In this document: piece after piece, positions 1-10,297 of the stretch
Layout of the letters: the number at the start of each line of letters is the position of its first letter
Numbering within the stretch: the stretch's first letter is position 1
NCBI RefSeq assembly: GCF_024139115.2
Contig: NW_026942683.1
Span: 1-64,000, forward strand
Length of the DNA: 64,000 bases
Source of the DNA: Armigeres subalbatus
Lineage: Eukaryota; Arthropoda; Insecta; Diptera; Culicidae
Reading direction: 5' to 3'
Translations under genes and position numbers: made by a program
The notes under the pieces: generated by a model
The model's input: only the letters and a program-made list of their open reading frames with translations
Database searches by the model: none
Told to the model about the DNA's origin: nothing

Positions 1-1285
1 TCCACTTCAATAGAATATTTTTTCATTTGTTTTTTTTTAAGTTCCATTGGAAAGTGATTGAAAGCACAATAGTAAGATATAAGGTCCACAGTAAGCTAGC
101 TCTGTTTCTAGATACGGTTCAGTGCATGTATAACTTTTTATCTTATGAACGACATACGAATCCATAGATGGATTGTCATTATATCTCTTAAGTCTAATCT
201 ACGTGTCTATTTCCGAATGATAAAAAACGTTCTTTAATTACACACTGGAAAAAAGTCGTAGATACTTGATTAACCTTTCACCGTGTCAGAAACAACTAAC
301 TCACATTTGTTTTGTTCCACTCAAGGTTCCACCCCGTTGACATTGAGTACCTACAAAATGCAAACATTATGCAGGCGTTTCACTTTACGGCAACCATTTT
401 TTTTCGCATTCGATCAATTTTCAAATCACTCTTTCGCTTCATTCATCGTCGCCAACCAGCAACCGCTTCTGAATCGAGCAATCCGAAAGCGCAGAATTCT
501 CGACAGCCCGACACAATGGACGCTGCTGTACAAACTACACACATGTGCCCTCGGGAGTACCGAGGAAAAGTCGGAGAGCACTCCAGCGCGCGTTGGTTGA
601 CACATTGAAATTCACACATGGGCAATGCACGGATGGGACGGGACGGGACCACTTGACGGGCAGCGCGCACTTGACACAAAGGCACACTTCGATCCCAGTT
701 GACTTTGAATTGTTGTGTCCGACGAGTTTGGACTGTCCAGTTTTGTGGAGCGGTTCGGTGAAGGATTGTTCGACCACTTTGAATTGTACCACCGACCGTG
801 TACCAGCTTCGTTGATGATGGTGGAATCCATTTGTCTTCCCCAACATTTGGTAACGTCACTTCTCCTCGGGTCGGTGCAATGCAGTTGTGGCCGTGGGAA
901 ACGATTGGGATTTTTTATCGTTGCTATGGTATGGCTGCGCGGGTCAAACAATTTAATTAAATGCTTTGACCCAGGGACAAACAAGTGAATGGTAACATGG
1001 TCATGAAAGGTTGGTCGGAGTCGATGGCTGGAATTTAACTTTTGACCGGAGTTGTAGAGCTGTGCTTTTGAGTTGTTCAGGAGAAATCATTTGTTGATTG
1101 TTGTGTGTACCTAAAAATCGATATCAATTTCCTTTTAAATTACTCCAGGAAATGTCATGCATTATACGAATGAGCCGTTTGTATGTCAGAGAAAATGAAA
1201 AAAAAATCCTGGTACGGTTTTCAAACATAACAACCATTTTTTTCTCAACTTACTGGTTATCTTAGTGGTGAGCTTTTCACCACCT
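1..1285. other. Unassigned flank with overlapping open frames
   Basis: This stretch lies outside the first transposon. Between about 440 and 990 the base composition is more balanced than its surroundings, and open frames of 134-149 codons exist on both strands at once. None has a domain or motif I recognise. Open frames on both strands over the same bases usually reflect base composition rather than coding. It could be a promoter or untranslated region, or an old repeat. The rest is AT-rich with nothing visible. Confidence 0.3.
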
Positions 1286-1380
1286 ATTCCATGTAGGGTG
1301 ACCATATGAAATTTTACCAAAGGAGGACATTTCACCCGAATTGAGCGAAAAAGGAGGACATTTAGTTGAAAAAGGAGGAC

Positions 1381-1578
1381 AAAAGATATTTTAGTTACTA
1401 GATAAAGATTGTCGCTGTCGTCGCTGTCCGGAACATCTTTTGCTGGCGAGGATAGGGGAGCTAAATGTCAAAGAAGGAAAATCCATACGATTTGACAGCT
1501 TGGTACCCAACATGTTCCGGACAGCAGAACAAAGGGAACCGAAGCGACAATCTTTATCTAGTAACTAAAATATCTTTT
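1381..1578. mobile_element. Palindromic MITE inside the hAT-like element
   Basis: About 36 bp at the left end (starting AAAAGATATTTTAGTTAC) is repeated in inverted orientation at the right end. A second inner inverted block carries TGTCCGGAACAT. The 198-bp unit has no coding capacity and lies between subterminal GGAGGACA repeats of the host element, so it probably inserted there. I could not define a clear target-site duplication. Confidence 0.7.
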
Positions 1579-1772
1579 AGGAGGACATAAAAAACACATA
1601 TTTGTTAGATTTTTGCACACTAAAGTCTTTTGGAGAAAGTAGTAAACAAATGTAAATATTATTATGCTGGCGTTTGCAACGATATTCCACAGAATTCTAA
1701 CAAAAATCATTGTTACAATTCTGAATACTTTGTTGTAAAAATAGATAACTGACCGAACATTAGGTTCTATAA

Positions 1773-1956
1773 TGTAATATACTCGTGGGAGATTGGGTTC
1801 TTTAAACTAATTACTATCGAGACCGTGATACTAGAGTGATACAGGTAAACGCGCGTCTGCTCGGGTGTGCAGTCAGTGATAAAACTGATCTTTTATTTCT
1901 TCGATTGCCACTGCTGTACCAGACAGCCAGTGGTGTAGCTAGGGGCGGATACTACA
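1773..1956 (-). repeat. 3' LTR of the Ty3/gypsy element
   Basis: This 184-bp copy matches 7312-7495 except for two C/T differences. It starts TG and ends CA. It is the downstream LTR because coding runs on the minus strand, and its inner edge abuts a polypurine tract. Confidence 0.95.
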
Positions 1957-1970
1957 GTTCTCCCCCTTTT
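1957..1970 (-). promoter_or_regulatory. Polypurine tract
   Basis: Read on the minus strand this is AAAAGGGGGAGAAC, directly before the 3' LTR. Such a tract resists RNase H and primes plus-strand DNA synthesis in LTR retroelements. Position and composition both fit. Confidence 0.85.
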
Positions 1971-2224
1971 AGTTTGAACATATTTACAATCGATTGCAGC
2001 AAAACTTCACTACTGCTTAAACATAAAACAATCGGCAAAACTCGACTGCCGTAAAAATTTCAACAAGCGGAAAAACATAACTGCCGCTAAACAAACTCTG
2101 AACTCGGTAAAACATGACTACCGATAAACTAGTCCACTTTTGACCGCCTCCGTGGCAGTTAAACTTTTTTTTTAAAACACAGCAGTTCAATAATATTTAA
2201 ACTCGACATCTTTCTTGAGACGTT

Positions 2225-3619
2225 TTAGTCGCTCCGAACGTCGGACACTTTCCGCACGGTACTCCGATGGTGACGATCGGCTCGACACTCGCGGATCAAC
2301 CTGCTCAGGCGGCAAACTCGACGATCATCGCCCACTGACGACTCACTTCGACGGCGCGAAACACCAAACCTCGCCTCAGGACCACGACCCGTGACGCCGT
2401 TACGACCATCCCCGTCACCGTAGATGAAAGAATCTGAAGGAAAATCATAAAAGTCATCTTCGTCGTCGCTTAACCTAACGTCTTCGTCATCGTCCTCTCT
2501 AGCACGCTTTCTTCGCTGGACCCTCTCGCTCCTCCCCACGAACAAACCTCGGCGCTTTGGGGTGCCCACCAGCTTCAGCTGATTTCGATGAGCGGAGTAA
2601 ACTCTCCCTCCAACGGAAACCTGAAAAACACGTGAGGAGATACGTCTGAGAAATTTGGCTTCTAACCATCTACGAATATCCGTAGGTCTAAAATTCTTAT
2701 AGTAAACAATATCTCCAGGACGCAACTTGTCAAACCAGTCCTGTTTCTAGGGACTAGGACTATTTACAATACATTTATCCACTTCCTTTCTTGGTTTCGT
2801 CGAATGATGCTTAAAACTATTCTTTGGATGGAGTAAATCCAACAGCGTCTTCGGCTTAAAACTAAACAACCTTTCGGAAGGAAACGTATATCCATCCTCC
2901 AAACAAGTATTCCGGTAGCCAAACAAGAAGTACGACACCATATCCTCAGTACTTAAACCAGCCAAATCCGGATCTAACAGAAATTTCTTCAATCCTTCCT
3001 TCACAACTCTGACCATACGTTCCGCTTGACCGTAACTCGATGGATTATACGGTGGACTCTTCATCATCTTGACTCCATGTTTCTCGAAGAAATCAACCAA
3101 CTATTTCGAGCTAAACGGTGGTCCGCCATCCGTAACAACTACGTCAGGTAACCCAAACCTTGCGAAAACGTTCAAAAACTTTTTCTTGACTTTCCTGGCA
3201 TCTGTTCCAAACTTCATGTATTCAACTTCAATCCATTTTGAAAAACTGTCCACAATGACCAGGAAAACCTTCTTGTCGAAGTAGAAGAAGTCTGCATGAA
3301 TTCGTGTAAACGGTTTTGTAGTAGGAATCCAACTAGAATTTGAAACTGGCTTCGTAACTGCATTCATCTGGCAACACGCACTGCATGACTTGACGAAACT
3401 CTCGATGTCACTGCTCATGCCATACCAGTAAACTGTCCTCCTTGCCATTTGCTTTATCTTGCTGATTTCTGAATGGTTCCTGTGCAACAACTTCAACATC
3501 TGCTTTTGTAAACTAGCAGGAATGAACACACGATCCTGGTACAATAAACAACCATCGACCAGTTCTGAGCTGAGCATAAACATCCAACAAACTACGCTCC
3601 AACTTCTTTGGCCAACCAT
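2225..3619 (-). pseudogene. pol C-terminal part: integrase with two in-frame TAG stops
   Basis: Three open segments in one minus-strand frame (3619-3101, 3100-2747, 2725-2225) form the integrase. The N-terminal zinc-binding region has LLHRNH and CSAC (residues 79-82 of the first segment). The catalytic triad is visible as HADFF (D110), VTDGGP (D164) and SSYGQAERM in the second segment. The third has a C-terminal domain (RPGDIVYYKNF, then VYSAHRNQLK), followed by an acidic stretch and an Arg-rich tail. The segments are separated by single TAG stops at about 3101-3103 and 2747-2749. Both look like C-to-T changes of a glutamine codon. The upstream join to RNase H needs a frameshift near 3550. 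This copy cannot make intact integrase. Confidence 0.9.
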
Positions 3620-5855
3620 GCTTCATGTAGGAAACGATTCTTTGAATAAACTCATCTTGCTCTGTCTCAGATGCAATCAAAACATGCTCCAAAGGAAACT
3701 CATCGTAAACGTTCAAACTCTTGATAAACTCCCGTTGCAACGAAACTGGCACTTCATCAGGCAAAGGAAACCTTGAGCAAAAATCTGCATTGCCCATTTT
3801 CGATGACGGTCTGTAAACAATGTCAAAGTCGTATATGTTCAGTTCCATTACATATCTTTGCAGACGCGTCACGAACAACGAATTCTTGCCTTCTTTACCA
3901 AATATGCCTATCAACGGTTTGTGGTCGGTATACACAGTGAATTTCTTTCCAAACAAAAACTTGTGGAACTTCTTTATGGTACTCACAACCGTCAACGCTT
4001 CCAAGTGAAATATTGGGTAGGATTTTTGCGAGTTAGTTAAACTGAAAGAGGTAAAACTAATAGGCCTCTCCTCTCCTTTGATTTCGTGAGCAATCACACC
4101 ACCTAACCCATAACTGCTAGCATCTGTCACAACAACAACAGGCTTTTGCGGATCAAAAAACTCCAGAAGTTTTGAAGACAACAACGACTGCTTACTTTCT
4201 TCAAACACACGACGACACTCATCAGTCCAGACAAACTTAACGTCTTTTTTGAGTAAACCATATAAGCAGCTTAAACGTGAGGATAAATTGGGTATAAACT
4301 TACCGTAGTAATTTATCAAACCCAAAAACGCCTTCAACTCGGTGACATTAATCGGAACCTTGGCTCTACGAATTGTCTCCACCTTTTCTGGACACGGCAA
4401 CAAACCTTTATCAGTCAACACGTGACCCAGAAATGGCAAACTAGTCACAAACCATTTGCATTTTTGCAAGTTGACTTTAATGTTGAATTTAGAAAGTCTC
4501 TCTAAAACCAAATTAAGCTTTCTTAAACAGTCTTCACAATCCTTACCAGCTAGCAAAACATCGTCTAAGTAGCAATAAACTCCGTCAATGCCTTTCAAAA
4601 CTTGATCCATGACTCGCTGAAATATAGCAGCACTTGAAGAAGCACCTTGTGGTAAACGATTATACAAAAACAAACCTTTGATTGTATTAATCACCATAAT
4701 TTTTCTCGACTTTTCCGACAACAACAACTGTGTATACGCTCCGGTCAGATCCAAGGAACAAAACACTTTAGCACCAGCTAGTGAAGCAAACATATCTTGT
4801 GCCAACGGCAGCGGATAGGTGTTTGGAATGATCACCTTGTTGATCGAAACCTTACAGTCGATCACCATCCTGATTCCGCCATCCTTCTTCACTACAACAA
4901 TCACCGGTGATGCCCACTCACTTGCATCGATCGGTGTTATGACGCCATCTTTCTCTAAACTCTCTAAATGTTCGACTACTTTGTCTTTTAAACGTAATGG
5001 AACGTCATAGGCACGCTTGAAAATCGGTGCTGCTCCTTTTTTCAACACTAGATCTGCCTCAAAACCTTTGATGGGAGTAAACATAGACTTACAAAACACA
5101 TTGGCAAACTTACTTTTGATATCTTCCACGACACGTTCCTCTGAAGTCGGCAAAGACAGCTGGTTCAGGTTAGCACCACTGCCAAACGTTTTCCTCCATT
5201 CAGGGAAGAAGATATCCAACCAATCTCGTCCTAACAACGGTGTAAACGAGCTTCCACAGCGTAGAACAACCAGATTAACGACCTTTCGTCGTACGTTAAG
5301 CTCAACCGTTACCGGAATCTGTCCTTCAACAACCAAACGACTTCCATTGATCACTGCCAACTTCTTCGTACACTTCTGCAACGGAATATCAGCGAATTCT
5401 CCCTCGTACGTCTCTCTACTGACGACGGAAACTGCAGCTCCACAATCTATCTCCATATCTACTCGTACTCCTTCAACCAAAACTGTACGGAAACACGGTT
5501 CGTTGATTTTTCCGATGGAAGAGATCAACATACAATCCATCTTATCATCATCCGAGATAGATCTGTTCAGCCGACGACGCAAACTCTTCTGGTACTCTGT
5601 CAACTTTGGCTTTGCTGCTGGAGAATCCACAAACTTCACAGATTTCTTCACCTTATCCTTCATAGTCATAGCAGAAACGACGTGTGTGACCATCTCTGCC
5701 ACAGTAACTGCAGTGAAACTTCTGCGATCGGGATGAAGAACGATGTTCACGATCAAATGAACCAGAACGACTACGGCTCCTAAAACGCTTATTTGGTCCA
5801 CGACTTCTACCACGGGATCTACTACGTGACACAACACGCTCTTCTCGCTTACCAA
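3513..5855 (-). CDS. pol N-terminal part: protease, reverse transcriptase, RNase H
   Basis: This 780-codon open frame overlaps the end of gag. Its first ~65 residues are probably an out-of-frame shadow of the zinc-knuckle region. The aspartic protease motif is near residue 137 and reads DCGAA instead of the usual D-S/T-G, followed by LLGRDWL near 207. Reverse transcriptase shows CSLDL (D369), LPQG (401-404) and the catalytic YLDD (429-432). RNase H shows TDAS (577-580), LEAL (E619) and YTDHKP (642-647). The frame then runs out of register near 3550, where integrase continues in another frame. The long, conserved frame fits recent activity of the family. A real start codon is not expected, because pol is normally made as a Gag-Pol fusion. 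Confidence 0.92.
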   Translation of the reverse strand: MVSEKSVLCHVVDPVVEVVDQISVLGAVVVLVHLIVNIVLHPDRRSFTAVTVAEMVTHVVSAMTMKDKVKKSVKFVDSPAAKPKLTEYQKSLRRRLNRSISDDDKMDCMLISSIGKINEPCFRTVLVEGVRVDMEIDCGAAVSVVSRETYEGEFADIPLQKCTKKLAVINGSRLVVEGQIPVTVELNVRRKVVNLVVLRCGSSFTPLLGRDWLDIFFPEWRKTFGSGANLNQLSLPTSEERVVEDIKSKFANVFCKSMFTPIKGFEADLVLKKGAAPIFKRAYDVPLRLKDKVVEHLESLEKDGVITPIDASEWASPVIVVVKKDGGIRMVIDCKVSINKVIIPNTYPLPLAQDMFASLAGAKVFCSLDLTGAYTQLLLSEKSRKIMVINTIKGLFLYNRLPQGASSSAAIFQRVMDQVLKGIDGVYCYLDDVLLAGKDCEDCLRKLNLVLERLSKFNIKVNLQKCKWFVTSLPFLGHVLTDKGLLPCPEKVETIRRAKVPINVTELKAFLGLINYYGKFIPNLSSRLSCLYGLLKKDVKFVWTDECRRVFEESKQSLLSSKLLEFFDPQKPVVVVTDASSYGLGGVIAHEIKGEERPISFTSFSLTNSQKSYPIFHLEALTVVSTIKKFHKFLFGKKFTVYTDHKPLIGIFGKEGKNSLFVTRLQRYVMELNIYDFDIVYRPSSKMGNADFCSRFPLPDEVPVSLQREFIKSLNVYDEFPLEHVLIASETEQDEFIQRIVSYMKHGWPKKLERSLLDVYAQLRTGRWLFIVPGSCVHSC

Positions 5856-6412
5856 GCCTGTTCAACACACTCACTCGACCGGACTTACGAGAAACCAGCT
5901 TTCGATTCACTCCAGCTAGCTCCCTGTTGATGATGATCTTCTCCGCCTTGGCTAGCGTCAGACCTTCCTCATCAAACAAACGTTGTTGAACATCCGGGTC
6001 GCGAATGCCACACACAACCTTGTCGCGGATTGCGATGCCCTTAAATTCGCCAAACTCACACATCTCCGCATCTCACACAAGCCGCGAGAATGAAATCCTC
6101 CGCACTTTCGGTAGAACCTTGCATTCGTTGATAAAACTTGTAACGCTGGATCATGTCGCTTTCAGTTTTGTCGTATCGCTTCTTCAACGCATCGGTAATC
6201 TCCTTAAACGACACCAATTTCAAATCCTTTCCAGGAAACAGAAACTTCAACTCGCTATAAACGTCCTTTCCGCATGCCGCCAGAAACGATGCCTTCTGTT
6301 CATTCGCATCCGTCATCTTGTTGTCGATGAAAATCCAGTTCATCTGCTCCATATACTGGCTAAATGGAATCGTACCGGGTATGTACGGCTCAACGTGATT
6401 CACTAACGGCAT
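5653..6412 (-). pseudogene. gag-like capsid/nucleocapsid ORF, frameshifted
   Basis: Two overlapping minus-strand frames together give the Gag protein. The first (6412-6056, start ATG at 6412) has the look of a capsid region, with FLAACG and KKRYDKTESD. The second (6063-5653) continues into an Arg/Ser-rich stretch and one CCHC zinc knuckle, CSYCGRDGHTRRFC (CX2CX4HX4C), which binds genomic RNA. A frameshift near 6060-6075 separates the two and looks like damage. The second frame ends at a TAA just after the knuckle, inside the overlap with pol. The gag-to-pol step corresponds to +1, which could be programmed or accidental. Confidence 0.85.
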
Positions 6413-7292
6413 ACTGACAGCGATGAAAACGACGATAACTGTGAAAAACGATTAGTTAAATTATCACACAAAACCAAACTAAAAACTTTTTTCAGTGTAA
6501 TAATCCAAAAAACTTGATCGAAACAAACAGTTGACAAATTTATAACAAAATTTTCAAAACTATTTTGTAAACCTTTTTGCTCAACTTTTTAAACGATTTG
6601 CTCCACAGTGCAAAACATAAACTGCTTTCTGTGTCAAACCAAACAAACTTCAACCGTTTCGGATCAATCGTATTCAACGACAAACTTTATCAACGAAACA
6701 AACCAAACGTGAAACACAAACAAACCAAAACGATGTTGTTGCTCAACACAAGCATAAACTGTAGTTGCTATTTAACATGAGCATAAACCAATACAACAGT
6801 ATCAGCGTTGCGAAACAAGTTGCAAACAAACTGATATACACTGTGCGTTGCACTACACTGTTGTTGAAACAAACTCTCGTACGTGACAAACTCTTCGGCT
6901 GTGACGCAACAAGTTCTAATTAGATATTATTTATGTGCACAAAGCCGGATCACTGTACGGAAACAAAATGAAACACAATTTCTTTGCTTGCTAGGCACAA
7001 GAAAATGGCTCATAAACTGATTTCAACACTTTAACGCAAAGTAAAACACGATTTTCTCTGTTCATTTCCACTATTCGACACTTTGCAGCAAACCTGTGTG
7101 AAACAGCAAAACAAACCAACTCCTGCAATGTAGGCAAACTGTTGCTCCTCCGTACGCAATAAAACAATCAATCGCCAAACGGATGAATGGCTCGCTCGCA
7201 GGTTCGTCCAACCAGCAGTGAAAAACACCAAAATTTCACTGGGAAACCGGACTACTTGCACTAATTAGCACTTCCCGGGACGCGAAAACAAA
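6413..7292 (-). other. Untranslated leader of the Ty3/gypsy element
   Basis: About 880 bases lie between the primer-binding site and the gag start. The plus strand is rich in CAAAC and GAAAC motifs, so the RNA leader would be G/T-rich. I see no conserved ORF. The leader is long relative to the 184-bp LTR and may hold packaging signals, which is inferred from position only. Confidence 0.6.
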
Positions 7293-7310
7293 ATCTCCAC
7301 CTCGTCGCCA
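7293..7310 (-). promoter_or_regulatory. Candidate tRNA primer-binding site
   Basis: One base inside the 5' LTR the minus strand reads TGGCGACGAGGTGG. The initial TGG pairs with the CCA end of a tRNA, as expected of a primer-binding site. I did not assign the tRNA species. Confidence 0.65.
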
Positions 7311-7311
7311 C

Positions 7312-7495
7312 TGTAATATACTCGTGGGAGATTGGGTTCTTTAAACTAATTACTATCGAGACCGTGATACTAGAGTGATACAGGTAAACGCGCGTCTGCT
7401 CGGGTGTGCAGTCAGTGATAAAACTGATCTCTTATTTCTTCGATTGCCACTGCTGTACCAGACAGCCAGTGGTGTAGCTAGGGGCGGACACTACA
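7312..7495 (-). repeat. 5' LTR of the Ty3/gypsy element
   Basis: This is the second 184-bp LTR copy. It should hold the promoter and transcription start for the minus-strand genomic RNA. At 184 bp it is short for the superfamily. No separate TATA box could be assigned with confidence. Confidence 0.95.
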
Positions 7496-7896
7496 TATAA
7501 GGACCGAATACAAGATGCTTAGTTGTATAGCTTTTTTTTTAATGCCGTTCAGAATCATAAATTTAAGACATGTGAATTAGAATGATACCGTTAACTGTAT
7601 GACCACAAAGTTCTCAATTGAACAAATTCTAAACTATTTAGATTTAGACTAAAGAAACTCAAAACTATTCAGATTAGTTTTAGGTATTTCTATTCCATTG
7701 TAGGCATGGTAAGGCGACTGCTCTTTGCCTCACATATCCAAGAAGTATACCGTACGATGCGTTTAAAAGTCAATTTGATAGGTGTTTATTTGTAGACAAT
7801 TTTGAGAAGCATTTGCATCCAAATCCATTTCTCACAATTCCGATGCTTCTGATATTTTTGACACATGTACTGCCTGTAATTGCATAACTGTCCCAT

Positions 7897-8205
7897 CTTC
7901 TTCTTCTTCTTCTTCTTCTTCTTATTGGCATTACATCCCCACACTGGGACAGAGCCGCCTCGCAGCTTAGTGTTCATTGAGCACTTCCACAGTTATTAAC
8001 TGCGAGGTTTCTAAGCCAGTTTACCATTTTTGCATTCGTATATCATGAGGCTAACACGATGATACTTTTATGCCCAGGGAAGTCGAGACAATTTCCAATC
8101 CGAAAATTGCCTAGACCGGCACCGGGAATCGAACCCAGCCACCCTCAGCATGGTCTTGCTTTGTAGCCGCGCGTCTTACCGCACGGCTAAGGAGGGCCCA
8201 TGTCC
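7897..8205 (-). mobile_element. tRNA-derived SINE, Feilai-like
   Basis: Read on the minus strand, the element starts GGGCCCTCCTTAGCCGTGCG with a tRNA-like head containing an A-box-like segment and a B box, GGTTCGATTCC. A tRNA-unrelated body follows and ends in (AAG)n. Target duplications CATAACTGTCCCAT lie at 7883-7896 and 8206-8219. A second copy is at 49161-49422. The Feilai name is from memory of the Aedes aegypti family; membership is an inference. Confidence 0.88.
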
Positions 8206-8876
8206 CATAACTGTCCCATATGAATAGGAATTCCAGCAGAGATGGGACAGAGAGGGACAGAGGCAGTGTATTACTGTAACTCACGCATTTCGTTTTCTAT
8301 ATTTACATTACTTTTATTCCAAAACTTGAAGGAAAATATTTCAGAATTAAAACCAGACACGCAAACGTGTGCATTGTTTTGTTACAGAATGGACTTCTGT
8401 TATATTATTGTTTGTTAAACTAGAATTTCTTCAGCAATAGTTTTTCATGCAACTGTTTTTTTTTCAAAATTTCCAAAAAGGAGGACATTTTAGTGCAAAA
8501 GGAGGACATCTAGTTTTTAATGAAAAAGGAGGACATGTCCTCCTTTAGGATACCATATGGTCACCCTAATTCCATGGGTACATAGATTGACACTAGTGTA
8601 AGGTTTCATGGATTTCTTATTCTACATTCGTGAAGTTCGATTTGATATGGAATATAACGTCGGGTGCCTAATCTACTGACGCCATTACCCATGCTATCCG
8701 GTCTTTTACGAATGAAATAGTTTTATATTGTATCGTCTCGATGGCTCAAATGCTCGTACAACTCTTTGATTTAGTTGTCCTTTTCGACGTTTTGGGTGCT
8801 GATGTCGTTCAGTCACACCTGTAACATTTGTGTTACACGTGCCAACTTATTCGCCAGCTGCCCTATTTTCTTCTCC

Positions 8877-10085
8877 AGGGGGTCTCCAGTAGCCTTGCGA
8901 GCAAAGGCGTAGAATTGCCAATTCGGAAATGGCGAGTTCGATTCTCGGTTCGGTCTAGGATGTTTTCAGGGGGGAAACATTCTCGACGGCAGCAAAATAA
9001 AATTTCCATAGAAAATTAGAAATTTTCCATAAACAATTAGGAAATTGCCAATGAAGAAATCAGGGTATGATCAATAAATAAATATAAAATTTCCACAAAT
9101 AAAACAAAGGTTCCATAAACAATTAAGAATTTTCAACAAAACAAAAATAAATCAGCACTTTTTAAAGCAAAAATTGCAATTATAAAAGAAGAATTTTCCA
9201 TGAAGAAATCAAAACGTTCCACGAAAAAAATACAAAATTTCCATAAATAAATTAATATTAGCAATAAACAATTACAAAATTTGCCACAAAAAATGCTTTT
9301 TTTTCCAAAAAAAAATTAAAATTTTCCACAAAGTAATCAATAAAGAGCAATTAAAAAAATAAGAAAATTTCCATAAAAAATACACGAAAGCAATAAAGCT
9401 GATGAAATTTTACATGAAATTTAAACGCTTTCAAGAAGGCGTTATTTATGGAAAAAAAAAAGCACAGCGTGATTGTTTTTATATTTCTTTATGGAAATTT
9501 TCTATTTTTTTATTGCTCTTTATTGATCATTTTGTGAAAAAAAAATATTTTTATATGGTAGAAATATATTTATTTTGAAGAAAATTTTGTGATTTTTTAT
9601 TGCTAATATTGATTTATTTATGGAAATTTTGTTTTTCTTTTTTTTTCGTGGAACATTTTGATTTTTTAAGGAAAATTCTTCTTTTATAATTGCATTTTTT
9701 GCTTTTAAACTGCTTATTTAAGTTTTGTGGAGAATTCTCAATTTATGGAAATTTCGTTTTATTTGTGGAAATTTTATATTTATTTATTGCTCATACCCTG
9801 ATTTCTTTATTGGCAATTTTCTATATTTTTTTTTGGGAATTTTCAAATTTTTAAGGGGGAGTTTTTAGCCATTCTCGACTCCTTGAGCATAGTGTATCCA
9901 TTGTACTTGCCTCACAAGATATGCACTCAGGCAATGGCGGGCATGGAAAAGCTTTCAATTAACAACTGAAGAAATGCTATTAATCGTCTATTAATAATTA
10001 TAATATTAATAATAATTATAATAGAATACTGAGTTGAAAGGCAGGTTAAGTCTCTGTTGGAATGCAGAGCTATTGAATAAAAAGA
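8877..10085 (+). mobile_element. Second tRNA-derived SINE family, split by a foldback insertion
   Basis: The head (8877-8987) has a B-box-like GAGTTCGATTCTCGG and resembles the uninterrupted copy at 61996-62255. The body resumes at 9870 (ATTCTCGACTCCTTGAGC) and runs to about 10085, with a small AT-rich expansion near 9988-10022 and an AAG-rich tail. Comparing the two copies shows that the sequence between 8988 and 9869 is an insertion. Confidence 0.8.
8988..9869. mobile_element. 882-bp AT-rich foldback element inside the SINE
   Basis: The left half contains AAATTTCCATAAATAAAT-type motifs, which reappear in inverted order in the right half around a centre near 9430. Each arm is about 430 bases with scattered mismatches. 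The insertion is bounded by CATTCTCGAC at 8978-8987 and 9870-9879, a 9-10 bp target duplication. That length suggests a Mutator-like (MULE) or other foldback family. No coding frame is present. Confidence 0.8.
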
Positions 10086-10205
10086 AGAAGAGAGGAAAAG
10101 AAAAGGAAGAAGAAAAAGAAGAAGAAAAATAAGAAGAAAAAGAAATAGAAAAAGCAGAATAAGATGAAGGAAAGGAAGATGTATAAGAAGAAGAAGAAGT
10201 CTATT
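10075..10205. repeat. AAG-rich simple repeat
   Basis: An imperfect run of AAG and AAAG units follows the SINE end and is probably its expanded 3' tail. The 63-codon Phe/Leu-rich minus-strand frame across it is a composition artefact. Confidence 0.8.
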
Positions 10206-10297
10206 TTCTCCTGTTTCTCGGTAAGTTGTGCAGTCATCGCATTCATACTGGTCTGATGCAATTTCGGCTAAGCAGTTACTTGGGAATAGCTTCCATT

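Larger units (their letters stand above)
1773..7495 (-). mobile_element. Ty3/gypsy LTR retrotransposon, structurally complete, coding regions broken
   Basis: Two 184-bp direct repeats (1773-1956 and 7312-7495) begin TG and end CA and differ at only two positions. Identical 5-bp target duplications TATAA lie at 1768-1772 and 7496-7500. Read on the minus strand the order is LTR, candidate primer-binding site, long leader, gag, protease, reverse transcriptase, RNase H, integrase, polypurine tract, LTR. RT before integrase places it in Ty3/gypsy. No envelope gene is seen. The near-identical LTRs mean a recent insertion, yet the reading frame is broken by at least two frameshifts and two in-frame TAG stops, so this copy is not autonomous. 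It sits inside the hAT-like element, so it is younger than that element. Confidence 0.95.
1294..8568. mobile_element. hAT-like DNA transposon (non-autonomous) with nested insertions
   Basis: The two ends are perfect 15-bp terminal inverted repeats, TAGGGTGACCATATG at 1294 and its complement ending at 8568. They are flanked by an identical 8-bp duplication, ATTCCATG, at 1286-1293 and 8569-8576. An 8-bp duplication with a TAGGG-type end is characteristic of the hAT superfamily. Just inside both ends are several copies of AAAAAGGAGGACAT, a pattern that in hAT elements serves as subterminal transposase-binding sites. No transposase remains. Without the MITE, the LTR retrotransposon and the SINE inside it, the element would be only about 1 kb, so it was probably a non-autonomous copy moved in trans. 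Superfamily is inferred from ends and duplication length. Confidence 0.85.

Noticed and set aside
443..988. Overlapping open frames on both strands
   Set aside because: No motif or splice context favours either strand; kept only as an unassigned region.
8110..8202. tRNA-like sequence with a B box
   Set aside because: It is the head of a SINE: a (AAG)-tailed body follows and target duplications flank it, with no tRNA acceptor pairing.
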